This document shows positions 1 to 11,693 of a stretch of DNA of 64,000 bases, one piece after another. Location of the stretch: the NCBI GenBank assembly GCA_950022295.1, contig OX465599.1:290491501-290555500 (forward strand), given 5' to 3'. The stretch comes from Bromus sterilis (taxonomy: Eukaryota > Streptophyta > Magnoliopsida > Poales > Poaceae). Each line of letters begins with the position of its first letter. The first letter of the stretch is position 1. The notes below the pieces were generated by a model. That model saw only the letters and a program-made list of their open reading frames with translations, was not told the DNA's origin and did not search any database. The translations under genes were made by a program, and so were the position numbers.

Positions 1-1845
1 CAGTATTCATCCATTGTGAAATAGTGATTGATGGTACTTTGCTGTATGTGATAAGATGAAGGAATTCATGTTGTAAAATTCCTTGGCCCCAGTCATCATT
101 CCAAACGTGTATGGTATTACCTTGTCCAATAGTGCATTGTGCCATGTTCTTATAAACTGGTATAAGTTTACAGATATTCTTCCACCAAAAGGATCCAAAT
201 GTTTTGTCATTTATAATCCCATTAGGATAGTAAGAATTCCATATAAGATTCACCCATGGCAGGTCCATCCTGTTAAGGGACTTGTGTACATGTTTCATAA
301 GTAATCATTTGTTGTGGGTAGCAAGATCCAAAACTCCTAAGCCACCTTTGTCTTTAGGTTTGCATACTTTGTTCCAAGCAATCAGAGATGTTCCTTTGTC
401 CTCCATACCATATTTCCTCCAAAAGCAATGTTTAATATATTTATTGATCTACTCAATAATTCCCATTGGCAAGGATAATGAACTCATGTAGAAAGTTGGA
501 AGAATGGTAAAAACTGATTTAATAAGAGTCGTTTTCTCCATATGAAAGAAGGGTGGAGCATCTAGATGATATTCTGTCAATTCTGTTGATTATGGGCATA
601 AAATCTTCCATCTTTGGTTTGCTCAATCTGAGGGGTAATCCCAAGTATGGAAATGGGAAAGTGCCTATTTTGCAGCCCATAATATTTGCCAATTGTTGCA
701 TTCTATCCTGAGGAGTGTTGATTGGAACAATCATAGATTTCCTAAAATTTATTCTCATGCCTGTGAATAAATTGAAATGTTGTAGAATGCATTTCAATTG
801 ATAGACTTGAGTGTCAGATGCCTTCATGATGATTACAGTGTCATCTGCATGTTGAATGACAGGGAAATCATTACATGGATGGTTTTCAATAGGATGTTGG
901 ATCAGGTTGTTTTGCATTGTCTCATTACGCATGGTCTGGAATATGTCAGCAGTCATAACAAATAATAGAGGAGATAATGGGTCTCCTTGTCTAACTCCTC
1001 TTTTGCATGTGAACTGTTTACCAGGAATGCCATAAAGTAAAACTGATGAGGATACATAATCTAGAATCATATGCATCCACCTCATCCATATTTCCCCAAA
1101 ACCTCTTACACTCATCATATCTTTAATGGCTTTGTGTTCTATGATGTCAAAAGCTTTTTCAAAGTCCAGTTTGATAATCAACATTTCTTGACCTTTGTTG
1201 TGGCATTGATGCAAGAATTCATATGCCCATGCAATGCAATCTTGAATACAACTGTTGTTCAGGAAACCATATTGATTATTATGAACCAGTTTTAGTATAA
1301 ACTTTTAAATACTATTATCCAACAATTTAGTGATTATCTTAAGCGAATAGTTAAGAAGAGATATTGGCCTGAAATCAGCAGCTGTAGTAGGTGCATCATT
1401 TTTGGGTATAAGTGCAATGAAAGATGCATTGAGCCCCTGTAGAGTGATTTTTCCATGGAAGAAATCAGCAATGGGAGCATAAAGATCTTCAGCGATGATA
1501 TTACAACACCTTTTGATAAAGTTTGTGTTAAAACCATCTGGTCCTGGCACTTTATCATTTGGAAGTTCCTTAACAGTTCTATCAATTTCTTCTTTGGTAA
1601 ATGATGCATCCTATTCTTGTAGGTGACTGCTTCTAGGTATCAACTTTGTGATACATAAATTATCAAATGTGGGGATAGATGTACTCAGTTTGTTAGCCAT
1701 TGTGCTCTTTGCCTAATTTGTTAGCCATTGTGCTCTTTTCTTGGCTAGTATGTTGCCTTCCTGATCACTCACCCAGTCACTATAGGTTTCATAGTTAACA
1801 CCTAACACATATGCTTATTTCAGGCTAAACTGGAATTTTTCTTTC
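1..1845 (-). mobile_element. LINE (non-LTR retrotransposon) fragment, ORF2 side
   Basis: This stretch is the remnant of a plant L1-type LINE read on the minus strand. Reverse-transcriptase motifs appear in order from about 1550 down to 519, and position 518 down to 1 reads like the zinc-binding region that follows RT in plant LINEs, with many stops. Upstream of RT, around 1700-1790, the minus strand still reads WVSDQEGNILAKKRAQW, a typical linker between endonuclease and RT. The endonuclease and ORF1 are missing on the right, where the next element begins at about 1847, and the left end runs off the window. A 20-bp piece (tgttagccattgtgctcttt) is repeated at about 1689 and 1720. The element is clearly inactive. 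Confidence 0.85.
519..1550 (-). pseudogene. LINE reverse transcriptase, broken
   Basis: The frame from 1550 to 1305 begins with MPGPDGFNT and contains ADFRPISLLN, the first conserved RT blocks of plant LINEs. It ends at a stop near 1305. The frame from 1214 to 519 continues with LDFEKAFD, RQGDPLSPLLF and the catalytic block HADDTVIIM, where plant LINEs usually have FADD, followed by FPYLGLPL. About 90 bases between the two pieces and the C-terminal part carry stops or shifts, so no complete RT can be made. The family assignment rests on these motifs and is firm. The particular LINE family is not known. Confidence 0.85.
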
Positions 1846-3236
1846 ATTAGATATATGCCCGTGCCGTGCGTTTGACGGGACTAAGAATTTTTGTCCACGT
1901 TTATGGCGGCAAAGAGAGTTTTTTCATGAGCCCCATTCACCTATGCTATTGCAAAACCAGAGCCGCAAGCATTGCTGAAGACGCGAGGCACAGTCCGCCA
2001 TGCTTTTCTTCGTGGTCGAATTCGCTTGTGCGCAAACCGCTCATCGCTGGAGAGTGGGTAAAAGCGAATGAGGCGCTACATGATATACATAGCTATCATT
2101 ACCTAATAATAAAGGGAGGTGGGTTTCTCCTTCCGTCGGTATGTTTTACATAAACCCCCCTGCAATTTATGTTAATCAACCCGATACAGTAAAAATAAGG
2201 GAAAAAACCGTTTCGTTTCCTGTTGCCAATCTGGGCCGCGCCCTGGTGCATCCCGAGTTGCCGGGCTTCTGATCTGCAGCCCAAGCCTAGGCCACGCTCC
2301 TGGCCCTCTTATAGCGTATCTGCCCACCAACGCCATGAATTACAATAACAGTGACAAAAATCTGCATTGGTTACCGGTTTAACCTTTTATTTTTATTTTT
2401 TATTTTTGAATTACATATATATACTTTTCAATACACTTTTTCTATACACATGAAAAAATTTATGCATGTTGAACATTTTTAAAATAAACGATGTAAAAAA
2501 CTTCAATTATATGTTTTGAATTTTTAATGCATTTTAAATATTTTTGAAATAATAACCCACTTTAAAATGTTTGAGTAGTTTTTAGAAAAGTGTTTATGTA
2601 TTAAATTAATGTTTATCTAATTTTAAAAATGCTCACCCTCTCAAAATAAATTTCATGTCATTCAAATAAAATGTTCACATGCTTAAAAATATTTATGATT
2701 TTAACAAAAGTCTATATAATTTAAAATAGACGTTGCAACATTAGGCAACTTCAAAGGACAAGCCTGATCGTGGCTACAAGTCTTTTATTTGCGGGAAAAT
2801 CGTAGCTGCAAGTCTAAACAAGCTGCATATAATAGCACATACATTTTGTACACGTTTAACATTTTCCAAATACATGATTTACATTTTCTCAATTATAATT
2901 TTGAATTTTTAATACATTTAAAAAAATTGAAGTAATAATCAATATATTTTTAATGGTATAAAACATTTTATAAACTATGAGGACATTTTTTAAACTACAT
3001 ACACTTTAATAAATTTCACATAAGTATTTTTGAAATGCGTGAATATTTTGTTAAATGTTACAAACACTTTTCAAAATTGTACAAACATTTTTTTTAAATA
3101 AGTGAAATTTTTTGAGCATTGTATTAATTTTTTAAATGTCACAAACACGTATTATTAGTTTCATTTTTAGGTAAAGATATGAGCAAAAGGAAAAGAACTA
3201 AATAAGGAAGATATTTCGATGTTGCCTTGGAAAGTA

Positions 3237-3459
3237 TTCCCTCCATTTATTGATATAAGGTGTATGGATTTTATTGTAAAAAATATAAACATATGTGATA
3301 TTTAATAAATACAATATAAAAATACGTTTTAAGATGAATATGATAATATTATTTTAATATAATTTTCATATATATATTTATTTACAAATCCATTCAAAGT
3401 TAAACACGTTTGAGTTTTTTACAAAAAATTATACACCTTTTATTTAGGAATGGATGGAG
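3237..3459. mobile_element. Stowaway-like MITE
   Basis: The 223-bp element is flanked by TA on both sides (3235-3236 and 3460-3461). It starts ttccctccatttattgata and ends tttaggaatggatggag, an imperfect inverted repeat of about 30 bp that also includes the matching segments ataaggtgtat and atacacctttta. The ends resemble the CTCCCTCC consensus of grass Stowaway elements with one or two changes. It has no coding capacity. Confidence 0.7.
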
Positions 3460-3980
3460 TAGTTAAAAGAGGAAGGACGAAACAAATTAAAAAAAAAGGT
3501 GGGGATGGTGTCGTGCCTAATAATCAAGAAAGTTGACTATTTACATACTCATGGGCTCCACACACATAAAGAGAGAGAGAGGGAGAGATGAAATGAACAA
3601 AACCATTTCGTGTGGGCGTTGGGAACGTTGCAACATTTTTGGCGGGGTGCGCTATATTGAAACGCTTGCAATAAAATGCATGATTACTTAGCAAGCCAAA
3701 GCATGCGTGCTTAAAACATTATTTTTTTAATTTAAGTAGTATCTTGATGCTTATTTTGGATAAGATTTAAAATTATAACTTTCATTTCTGACTCATGCAA
3801 ATATTAAAAGGTTAAGGAAGAGAGGGATAGAGGATGGAAAATAGGATAAGCCATAATATGAATGGATAAGAGGGGGAATAAATAAAGAATGTTGTGTGAT
3901 GTTTATTTGTACCATTGCAAGAGACAGACACATTTGTTTGTGAATTAACCCACATTCCAATAGTTCCGGCAAAGAAACAC

Positions 3981-4189
3981 TTTTTCGCTGTTTTTTTTGG
4001 TAATTTTTTCAATTTACCTCCTAAAAAATCAAGAACTCAACCCGCAGTCCAACTTTTCTTTTGTATGTCGTCCCATATCAAACAATTTTTCGCTGTTTTT
4101 TGGTAAATTTTTCAATTTACCTCCTCAAAAATCAAGAACTCAACCCGCAGTCCAAGTTTTCTTTCCTATGTCATCCCGTATCGAAAGAC
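3981..4189. repeat. Tandem duplication, unit about 104 bp
   Basis: The segment from 3981, starting tttttcgctg and containing tcaagaactcaacccgcag, is repeated directly from 4086 with small differences. The spacing between matching points is 103-105 bp. The two copies account for the overlapping short reading frames here, which I do not regard as genes. Confidence 0.8.
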
Positions 4190-4690
4190 TAGCGAGCACG
4201 TACCTTGCTTCCGTCCATATTGGGTCACGAAGCTTTGCACTATTGTGCAGTCCCTTATAAAAAGGAAGACAGAAACACACCGAATGGGATTTCAAAAATT
4301 ATGTAACAAAAATAGTTGTTTTGGAAAAAAGAGATCATAAACTTAGAATTATCGAATAAAGATAAATATATGATATAGTGCATGCACTAGATAGCACATG
4401 GTGAAAAATTAGATTGATAAATGAATGTATTTAAACCACGCCACATGCGCACGGGAGGGCATTTTCATGGACGTGTTTTAGGTTTTCATTGAACTGGTCG
4501 CACCTAAGACGGTGTCGAAGGTCGTAGGTCGCCTTGCACCATGCTTACTAAGCTAGGAGCTCATGATATGTTTTACTTATATTACAACACATGAGTTGAT
4601 AATACATCATTGATAGCAATGGATTCACAAATTTAATGATGATGAGTGAGAATTTATTTTTTCCATTGCAACGCACAGGCATTTTTGCTA

Positions 4691-5198
4691 GCAAATTATA
4701 AATAGAGACAAGTCTCCAATTCCAAATCCATACGTAAATTAGTAACACGAAAGTGTAGCGGTTGAAACATTTGATTCAGAATTAAGATCCATCCTTCCTT
4801 TTAATAAAAAAAAAAGAGAACAAAAAGTGCAGGTGTTTGGAGCCACCTAAAATGCTCGGATAATATTTGATTTGAATACTACTAGAAGCAGACAGCGCGC
4901 TTTGCTGCGCCGCTTTTATTACAATGATTGTGAACTCCATTTGTCAAAGATTACCAAAGAGACTTATCTTAAACCATGCGTCACCTAGCCCTGGGCAAGA
5001 CCATTCTTGTCACCGCCTCCTCTCCTCTCGAGTGGAGCTATTGAAAGTGTGAGCCAATCCAACACCTTGAATTCATTAGATGTCTCGGAGAGGTACAAAG
5101 GCATAAATAGCAGCCGTGTTTGATGTTCATTTGTGCTAAATACCATCATCGGCAGACTCTGCGAAAGTAAAACCCACAAGGCCACCATCGCCAGTGCT
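4691..5198. other. Intergenic, flank of the TIR element
   Basis: The first 100 bases (aaattataaatagagaca and onward to about 4790) recur at 28297-28400, where they also flank the same type of element. From 4985 to 5198 the minus strand stays open after the second stop of the LRR pseudogene, but this stretch does not resemble a leucine-rich repeat and looks like diverged intron or unrelated sequence. I see no gene here. Confidence 0.5.
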
Positions 5199-5692
5199 TA
5201 TATGGACTCGTCTGTAATATCGCGACATCCAACGATGATGAGAGTCGCTAAGTTGCAGCATAACTTGGCTAGTGAATAGATGGACTTATTGCCCACTTTG
5301 CTGCAATTCGACAGTTTCAATGACACAAGAGATGATGATGAGGCCTCGGCTATTTTGAAAATTCCAGGATCACCAACTTTATTGCACTTGCTTATGTCTA
5401 GCGACTTCATTTTATGACAACCATCAGCTAGAGCTCAGATTCCAGCATCTGTTATGCTGTTACACCCTGTAGCCCCAAGCTCTTCCAAGTTTAAACAACC
5501 TTTTGATACAACATGCAATAAATTATCAGTTATTAATTTGCAACCTGTGATGTGCAACTGTCGCAAATTCCAGCATCCCAGTGCAACCACCTTTAGACCT
5601 TTGTCACTAAGCTTTCTGCAGTGAGAGACATCTAGGGTTTGCAGACATGGTAACCCATCTCCTAATTTGACCATTCCAACACCAGTGATACC
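5199..5692 (-). pseudogene. F-box/LRR-type leucine-rich repeat protein, fragment
   Basis: The minus strand codes for cysteine-containing leucine-rich repeats of the AMN1/F-box-LRR kind, with units such as LQTLDVSHCRKLSDKGL, LRQLHITGCKLITDNLL, LEELGATGCNSITDAGI and KSLDISKCNKVGDPGI. Such proteins are usually substrate adaptors of SCF ubiquitin ligases. The exon starts after a splice-acceptor-like cttag at about 5692. It is interrupted in frame by TGA just after ITDAGI (near 5434) and by TAA just after ITDESI (near 5198). The F-box exon upstream and the final repeats are absent within several kilobases. With two nonsense codons and missing ends this is a gene fragment, although the repeats themselves are well preserved, suggesting recent decay or capture. 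I recognise the family but not the exact orthologue. Confidence 0.85.
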
Positions 5693-7116
5693 TAAGAGAC
5701 ACATGAACAGTACCAAATGTAAATGAATTACGTTAGATTTAAGGAAATAGCAACAATTTTTCAACCGAAATAGATAACTGCCGCCCCCTATCAAATGAAG
5801 TCCCCATCAACCCTAAGTGACATTTAGATAAAAGAAAACATAAAGAACAGAATGTTTTGGTTCATGGTAAAATCTGTATGCCTAATGCTAAAATGGCAAT
5901 AAAGGATGTCGGTTCCAATTTTGAACTGTGTGAATGCATCCAAACCAAAATCTCATAACCTCTAACAATGCTAGTAACTTCAGTGTGTCAGAAACGGTTA
6001 CAAAGATCACAATCTGTATGAATAAATATATTTTTCAAAAGGTACATTTGACCAACTCAAAATCTTAACCCCAACATTTCTACCCATGGCAGCCCCCTCG
6101 CCAATGGCATCTGACAAACCCTGATATGAGATTACTAAACAAAAGCTAACAAATTACTAATAAACATGGAAGCATGCATAAATGTATTTTGAATCTCTGT
6201 TTAAACCAAACAGAATTTACAGATATTTTTTAGCACTTTTAGCCGTGAAGATAGAATTAATTCCTCTCTAGTTGAAAGAGGCACATATATAAATCCATTG
6301 ACAAATGGACAGTGACTGTTTGCATTAACGAACCATTGGATTCTTCTAAATGAAAGACCTATCAAAAGCAGCTGAAATCTTGAAATACTCACATATCTGC
6401 ATATGCATTTACTCCTGCTGTTTCTAAATATTTGAACCGGCAAAACATCATATATTCAGGAACGGATGGAGTATTTAGTAAAGGAAAACATATTTAAGGT
6501 TATCTCACTTGTTTTGTTCGTACATGTACGTAAGGTTACGGTTAAATTGACCAACATCTACAATTACAAATTTTTAATGATGCCATTACTTCAGAAAAGC
6601 ATAACACTGGAAACTTTGTCTTTGTTAAAAGACCAGTTAAATCTTGACTCAATCTTTAGAGAACTAAAACGAAAATATTTCAGAGATGATCAAATATAAA
6701 AACTACACATAATCTTGATAGCAGAACCAAGTTTCAGCCCAAACATCACGATCAATCATGAAGGTAAAACTTTAACCTGAACCTAGAAAACCATGAGAAC
6801 AAAATCAAGCCCATGTCAATGCAACCTGAACCTACAGCGAACCAAAGGAGTAAGAATGTAGTGATTCACATTGCTTCCCACCAACCCAACACACAAAAAT
6901 ATGAACATTTTTTTGGCACCATACCGAGTCCTGATTTTTGGCATCAAACTGCAATCAAGACCAACTAAGAAAATTGTCATCCTAAATGATTTTAAGTAGT
7001 AGCATTTCACCACAACTGCATAGACATTTGAGGACCCTCGCCCCCACCCAAGATAAAAATCTGATGCCAAATTTTGTAGCAAATTTGACAAATAAATCCA
7101 ACCCCAACTCCTACTA
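5693..7116. other. No gene seen; intron-like or intergenic
   Basis: This 1.4 kb is AT-rich with scattered stops in all frames. The sequence ggaacggatggagta at about 6459 resembles one end of a Stowaway MITE, but no partner end was found. The stretch may once have been intron sequence of the LRR gene on the left, because it directly precedes a plausible acceptor, but no upstream exon could be identified. Confidence 0.4.
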
Positions 7117-7440
7117 ATAAATTCCTGCATAGGCACCTATCTTAAACCCAAATCCGCACGAACTTGACTGAGATTGCTTGGCGGCGTGCATAGGGATTCC
7201 AAGTAAGAGAGAGGGAAGGGGGATGAGCTGATGGATGAAGCTGGAGAAATTTCTGTGCTTGAAGATGCGAACTCCGGCGAGCACCAGACCAGGAAGCTCA
7301 CATCCAACGTGCCACTCCACCACACCACTGCGTCCGTCGATTGGCCATTCACCATCTCGTATGTCTTGGATACGAACGGTGCTGGCCCGCCGCCTCCTCT
7401 TCTGGCTTCAACGCGCCGCCACGATGCCTTTGACCTGCAG
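7117..7440 (-). pseudogene. Heat-stress transcription factor (class A-like) DNA-binding domain fragment
   Basis: Reading the minus strand from about 7400, one frame gives GGGGPAPFVSKTYEMV followed by STDAVVWWSG and FLVWCSPEFA. This is the opening of the HSF DNA-binding domain, which binds heat-shock elements in promoters. The continuation IFKHRNFSSFIHQL lies in another frame, so a frameshift together with loss of roughly seven residues separates the two halves of the helix-turn-helix region. Upstream, a separate frame reads LKPEEEAAG, indicating a further shift. The second exon and the oligomerisation domain are not found. No functional HSF can be made from this locus. The VSKTYEMV start fits class A factors, but the subclass is uncertain. 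Confidence 0.8.
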
Positions 7441-9015
7441 CAATAAGAGCAAGTACAAAGATAGTATCACCAGCTCTCCATGTCATCTCTAGATATCGGT
7501 ATAGACAACTTGTACATTTGGCTGTCTTTCTAGTTGTTAACATTCAAAATGAGAAAAACTTCACAAAGTAGTTACTAATTACTCCAATATGCAAAATCAT
7601 CAATCAAGTAACTTGTAGAGAGACTCCTGCGACCACGCGTAGGCAGTGCTAGGTTCGTTTCACGCGTTGGCTACAAAGAGGAAAATTTGCAAAATCAATC
7701 AAAAGAGGAAAATCTGGACAGAAACATCAAAGAATGGATCGATCCCAATTCCTAGCAGACACATGCATGGCAAGCTGAGGTGAAGGCTAGCCAGATCAAA
7801 ACGCCAGGCACGGATCTAAGATAAATGTAGCGGATATGATAGCGAACTCTTGACCTTGTCATTCTCGGGTGGTTGCTACCCAAGCACCGCCGCCGCTGCT
7901 TGTCGCAGCCTCTGCCCTCGAGGATCGCCGGCGCGGGCAACATCCAGAAGCTCCTCGTCAACAACCACGTCAGGCTCCAACTCTTTCCGGATCGGACACC
8001 GACGACTCATCCCGGGCGCCCGAGCTCCAACTCTTTCAACGCGTCCTCGCGGAACCGGGATGCCGCATTGCATTGGGCTGCCGCCATAGCCGCCGTGGGC
8101 GTCGAAGCCGGAGAGGCTGGCGGCGCCCTCGGCGAAGCCAGGGTCGGCAAGGAAGTAACTCAAAGCCACGCTGCTCAAGGCTTTACCTCCCTCCCCCCTC
8201 AGTGACAACTCAGGCCCACACCCTCTCACAGCTGTCCATCTCACCCACCGCTTTTGCTTAAAAAAACACTGCTTCACTCGATCAAAATTGTATGCAGCCG
8301 GCCAAATCGATCCTCAATTGATTTTGGGAGCTCCATCCTTAGGGAGCATAGTAAATTTAGAGATTTTTTACAAAACACCACAATTTTTTTTGCACTTTGA
8401 CACAAATGTCACACCTCAGGTCATTTTCACCCCCCTCCAACCCTCGGACCACACATGTAAGTGACATGATGGTATGCTTTTCTTGAATCCGAACAAAGTT
8501 GTGTGTCATTTTGCCAAATTTCTCAAGGTCGGAGTAAATACAAATACAGGTCGCAGAAAAATTAAAAAACAGAATGTGGTTGCAAAATAGTCTGACTATT
8601 TCTCATATCCCATGAACCATCAAGTAAGCAACTCTAGCCAAAAATCTAAAAAATAAAATAGCTTGCAATGTATAGTTAGTAGTTATGCAAGATTTCTTAA
8701 CAATTATTGATGAGCTCACCTTGATAACCTTAGAATTTTGCAACACAATACCCCAATAGAATTTCTGGAACTGCAAGCCAGAAACAAACATTTAGTTCGA
8801 TCTCTATCCTATTATGAGAGCATTCAAAAGTCATAACACACATACAACTCACTGAACCATATTTGAATATTACTTTCAAATAGAAAAATTAGATGCACAT
8901 GAATCATATGAACTAATCACGTTGAAGCTATGCAACCTCACTAGACAAAGTACAACAACAAAGGTAAAATTCTCAAGTCAACTATAAGAGGATGCTCCTT
9001 GTAAAACTTTGGCAT
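7441..9015. other. Intergenic with a GC-rich patch
   Basis: From about 7850 to 8230 the sequence is GC-rich and open in several frames on both strands. The minus-strand frame 8277-7876 includes SGFDAHGGYGG and ends at a donor-like G|GTAGCA, so it could be a captured exon, but I recognise no family and would not call it a gene. The rest is AT-rich without features. Confidence 0.3.
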
Positions 9016-9300
9016 GGGTGTTGCTTTAAACGCCATGCTCCTCTTAAGATATTTTATTGCGGCCTCCTTGATGTCCTAAGTAATGAATTAATTCTTTATC
9101 ATGACCATATAATCCAAAGCTTGTAAGCAGTTCTCATCTTAGATTTTTCCTGCTATTGGGTGCTGCATTAAAATGCCATGCTATTCTTAAGACATTTTAT
9201 TCCAGCCTCCTTTATCTCCTAAGTATTGAATTAATTAATTATCATCACCATATAATCCAAAGCTTTTCAGCAGTTCTCACCTTAGATTTTTTGTGCTATT
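9016..9300. repeat. Tandem duplication, unit 142 bp
   Basis: The copies begin at 9016 and 9158. Both contain gccatgctcctcttaag or a near match, then a shared block including accatataatccaaagctt and cagttctca. The copies abut exactly and have diverged at roughly one base in seven, so the duplication is old. No ORF is involved. Confidence 0.85.
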
Positions 9301-10414
9301 CTGTTTATTCAAGTTTCTTAACATGTATTTTCTCTGTGAAACTTTCTTCAGAGTTGAAAGCAAGCTATGGCTATGCATGATTTAGACAATGTCTATGGAG
9401 AAATTATACCTCTCTAATCTCTATATGCTTCTCAGCAGGCTCCTTGAACCATATACTAAAATCTGAGAGTAACACGTACATGTGCAAAACTCTCTGTCTA
9501 AGAAAACATTTCACCATGGGTCAATCCATATTTTCAATAAAAGTCTCATAGGAGAACACGTACATGTGCAAAACTCTATGCCATCAAATTCTTTATCATA
9601 TCCCGTGATAATCTCATGCTGAACATTATATTACTTAAAGTCGTTAGCATTTGGGACCATTTAGGGAAGAACTGTGTAATCCCTGTCCAAAGGAAGACAC
9701 CATAATCAATTAAGTTGAATACTCCAATTTATAAGGAAAAAATCAAAAGCAATCAGTGGTGAGAACTATCAGCTTCACACCTATAGAATGGGGATTGGAA
9801 GCTAAATTTTCAAGAGATGTTAATATGAAAACCGGTCTCAACTATTATATATAATAATGGAAATTGCAGTTTTCAGTTGCTAATCTAGTGGAAGACATAC
9901 TTAGTCCACTTCAAACGACAAACAAACGTTGATCTTTGTCCAAGAAAAAATACAGAATGACCGATCATCATAGATATATTCCATCTGAAATCAAAATGAT
10001 AATAGACTATTTTCTATTTCTCATATCGGACTCCAAAGGTCCAAATGAATGTGAAAGGAAGCAAACCGCTAACTTTAATAATTGAAACATGTGCACACAA
10101 AGTAAGAAAACATAGCAGGATCACTAAACATCTTATGAATCTTGAAAATTTGACATGCCCAAACGAGGCGTCATTGGCAGAAATTATTCACTCGCAACTA
10201 AAAAAATTAATATTTACAGAGAACTCACCAATCTACTCTCCCACAGTTAATCCCACCTCCATCTCCACCATGTACGTTCTTACAAATCCACAAACACATC
10301 TCAGTTAGTCGTTTTGGTGCCCAAAATTTCCTGAAGGAAAGAATGGAAGAAGACAGGAGGGGTTAGAGAATGAACCTACCCTGGAGTAGTGAAAGATTGT
10401 TGGTCTGCACATAG
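9301..10414. other. No gene seen
   Basis: The sequence is AT-rich and unique at the level I can judge. The piece gaacacgtacatgtgcaaaactct at 9552 repeats acacgtacatgtgcaaaact at 9472, a short direct repeat about 80 bp apart. The only longer frame (10045-10308, plus strand) shows no recognisable domain. Confidence 0.35.
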
Positions 10415-11420
10415 TTGTTGTCTGCTGAGAGAGAGGCAACGGCTAGTCAACGCCGTTGCATCACAAGAGGTCAATCAGGAAAAAAAATAGCAACGATAAC
10501 CACCCTGCAAGGAGCGAGGCCCGACATGACGCGCATCTGCCAGATTGTGTCCATGCCACCGTCCTCATGTACGAACAGGCAGCAACCCCAATGTCGCTCC
10601 TTCCACGGCCTCCGTATTGCGCCTCAATAGCTCCTCATTCCAGGCCTCGGCCACGAGCGAGAGGCATAGAAACTCCGCACATTGGTCACATTGCCCACCT
10701 CCTCCAGCAGCAATGACAGCGACAAGGGTAACCCAACACGCCACCTTGAACGCAAATAGCGCCCAACCCACAACCCTCCCCTGCCAGCCGCCTCTCTCCC
10801 TCTGTGAAGAATCAAATCTGACACGTACATGACTGATGCACAGGAGCCACCACACCGCCGCCCACCTATTTTGACCAGATGAACTACCCGGCCCTTCCTC
10901 CCACACACCCAGCCCACAACAGAAAGCTCCTCATCTTCTTCTATGTCACCCACATGGCCTTCTTCTCCTCCCATGATCTCCACGTCCTCCTTGAATTTGA
11001 TCCCACCGCCAGGCTCCCGTGTCCAATATTACCTCCATCATCGCGTTCCCTACAAGTAATAGACAAGCACCTCAATTTTTTCCATTCCCCTGTCCGCTCC
11101 AATAACCCCTAACCCTAGAAATTCAGAAATTGATGGGGGAGAAGGGAAGAGGATGAGGACGCGGGGGGGGGGGGGGGGGGGGTCTTACCGAGAGAAGATC
11201 GCCAACGACGGTAGAGAGGAGCACCGGAGAAGCCCGTTGTTCGGATCGTTGCATCGCGAACGTCGTCCCCGGTCGCTACTCGCTACCGCACGAGAGAGAA
11301 AGGGAAGTACTCCATGCTCAGAGAGTTGTCGCCGACAGGTCATCCCTCCGGTGCCGCCGCCTCCGGAATCACAGGATATGTAGGACCCGGGGGTGAAGGG
11401 AAGGAAACTGCTCATAACGA
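10415..11420. other. GC-rich island with a run of 20 G beside a donor-like site
   Basis: Compared with its surroundings this kilobase is GC-rich. On the minus strand 11415-11185 is open and ends in a good splice donor (CGG|GTAAGAC), which is followed directly by a run of 20 C (20 G on the plus strand, 11163-11182). The minus-strand frames between 10983 and 10565 are open but show no domain I know. The stretch could be the first exon and 5' region of a minus-strand gene whose remainder is lost, or one more captured gene piece. I do not assign a product. Confidence 0.35.
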
Positions 11421-11693
11421 CCGAGGGACGGAGGGAGTGGTCTACTTTTTTTTTTCACCAACTAGGGAGCCCACCTGGCACCTGGCGTCCACGCGATTCA
11501 AAAGCGAAGATGACCTAGTCAAAATCAAAATCGAAATCGGTAGCCTCAATCGAACGTGGGAGCTTTAAAACTAGGGAGCATAGTGATATAAAGGATATGG
11601 CCTGATGTGATAATACATAATACCCATGCTCAACTCTGATAATGAACCCCAAGCTGACCCGCACTAAGCGAGCACTGAGCATTACCACATCGA

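Larger units (their letters stand above)
1847..4690. mobile_element. AT-rich element with ATGCCCGTGC-type inverted ends
   Basis: The left end reads atatatgcccgtgccgtgcg near 1851. The right end near 4664-4683 reads ttgcaacgcacaggcat, which is its imperfect inverted complement, and each end is preceded by a TAG-type trinucleotide a few bases outside. The interior is strongly AT-rich (2340-3230 and 3660-3800) with no convincing ORF and carries a MITE at 3237. The same left end and right flank occur at 26331 and 28295. I infer a non-autonomous TIR DNA transposon, but I cannot assign the superfamily and no clear target duplication is visible. Confidence 0.5.

Noticed and set aside
6455..6475. Stowaway-like end ggaacggatggagta
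   Set aside because: No inverted partner with a matching TA was found within 400 bp on either side.
10565..10983. Minus-strand frames with hydrophobic stretches
   Set aside because: Two overlapping phases are equally open, no domain is recognisable and no splice or start signals agree. The region is kept only as a GC-rich stretch.
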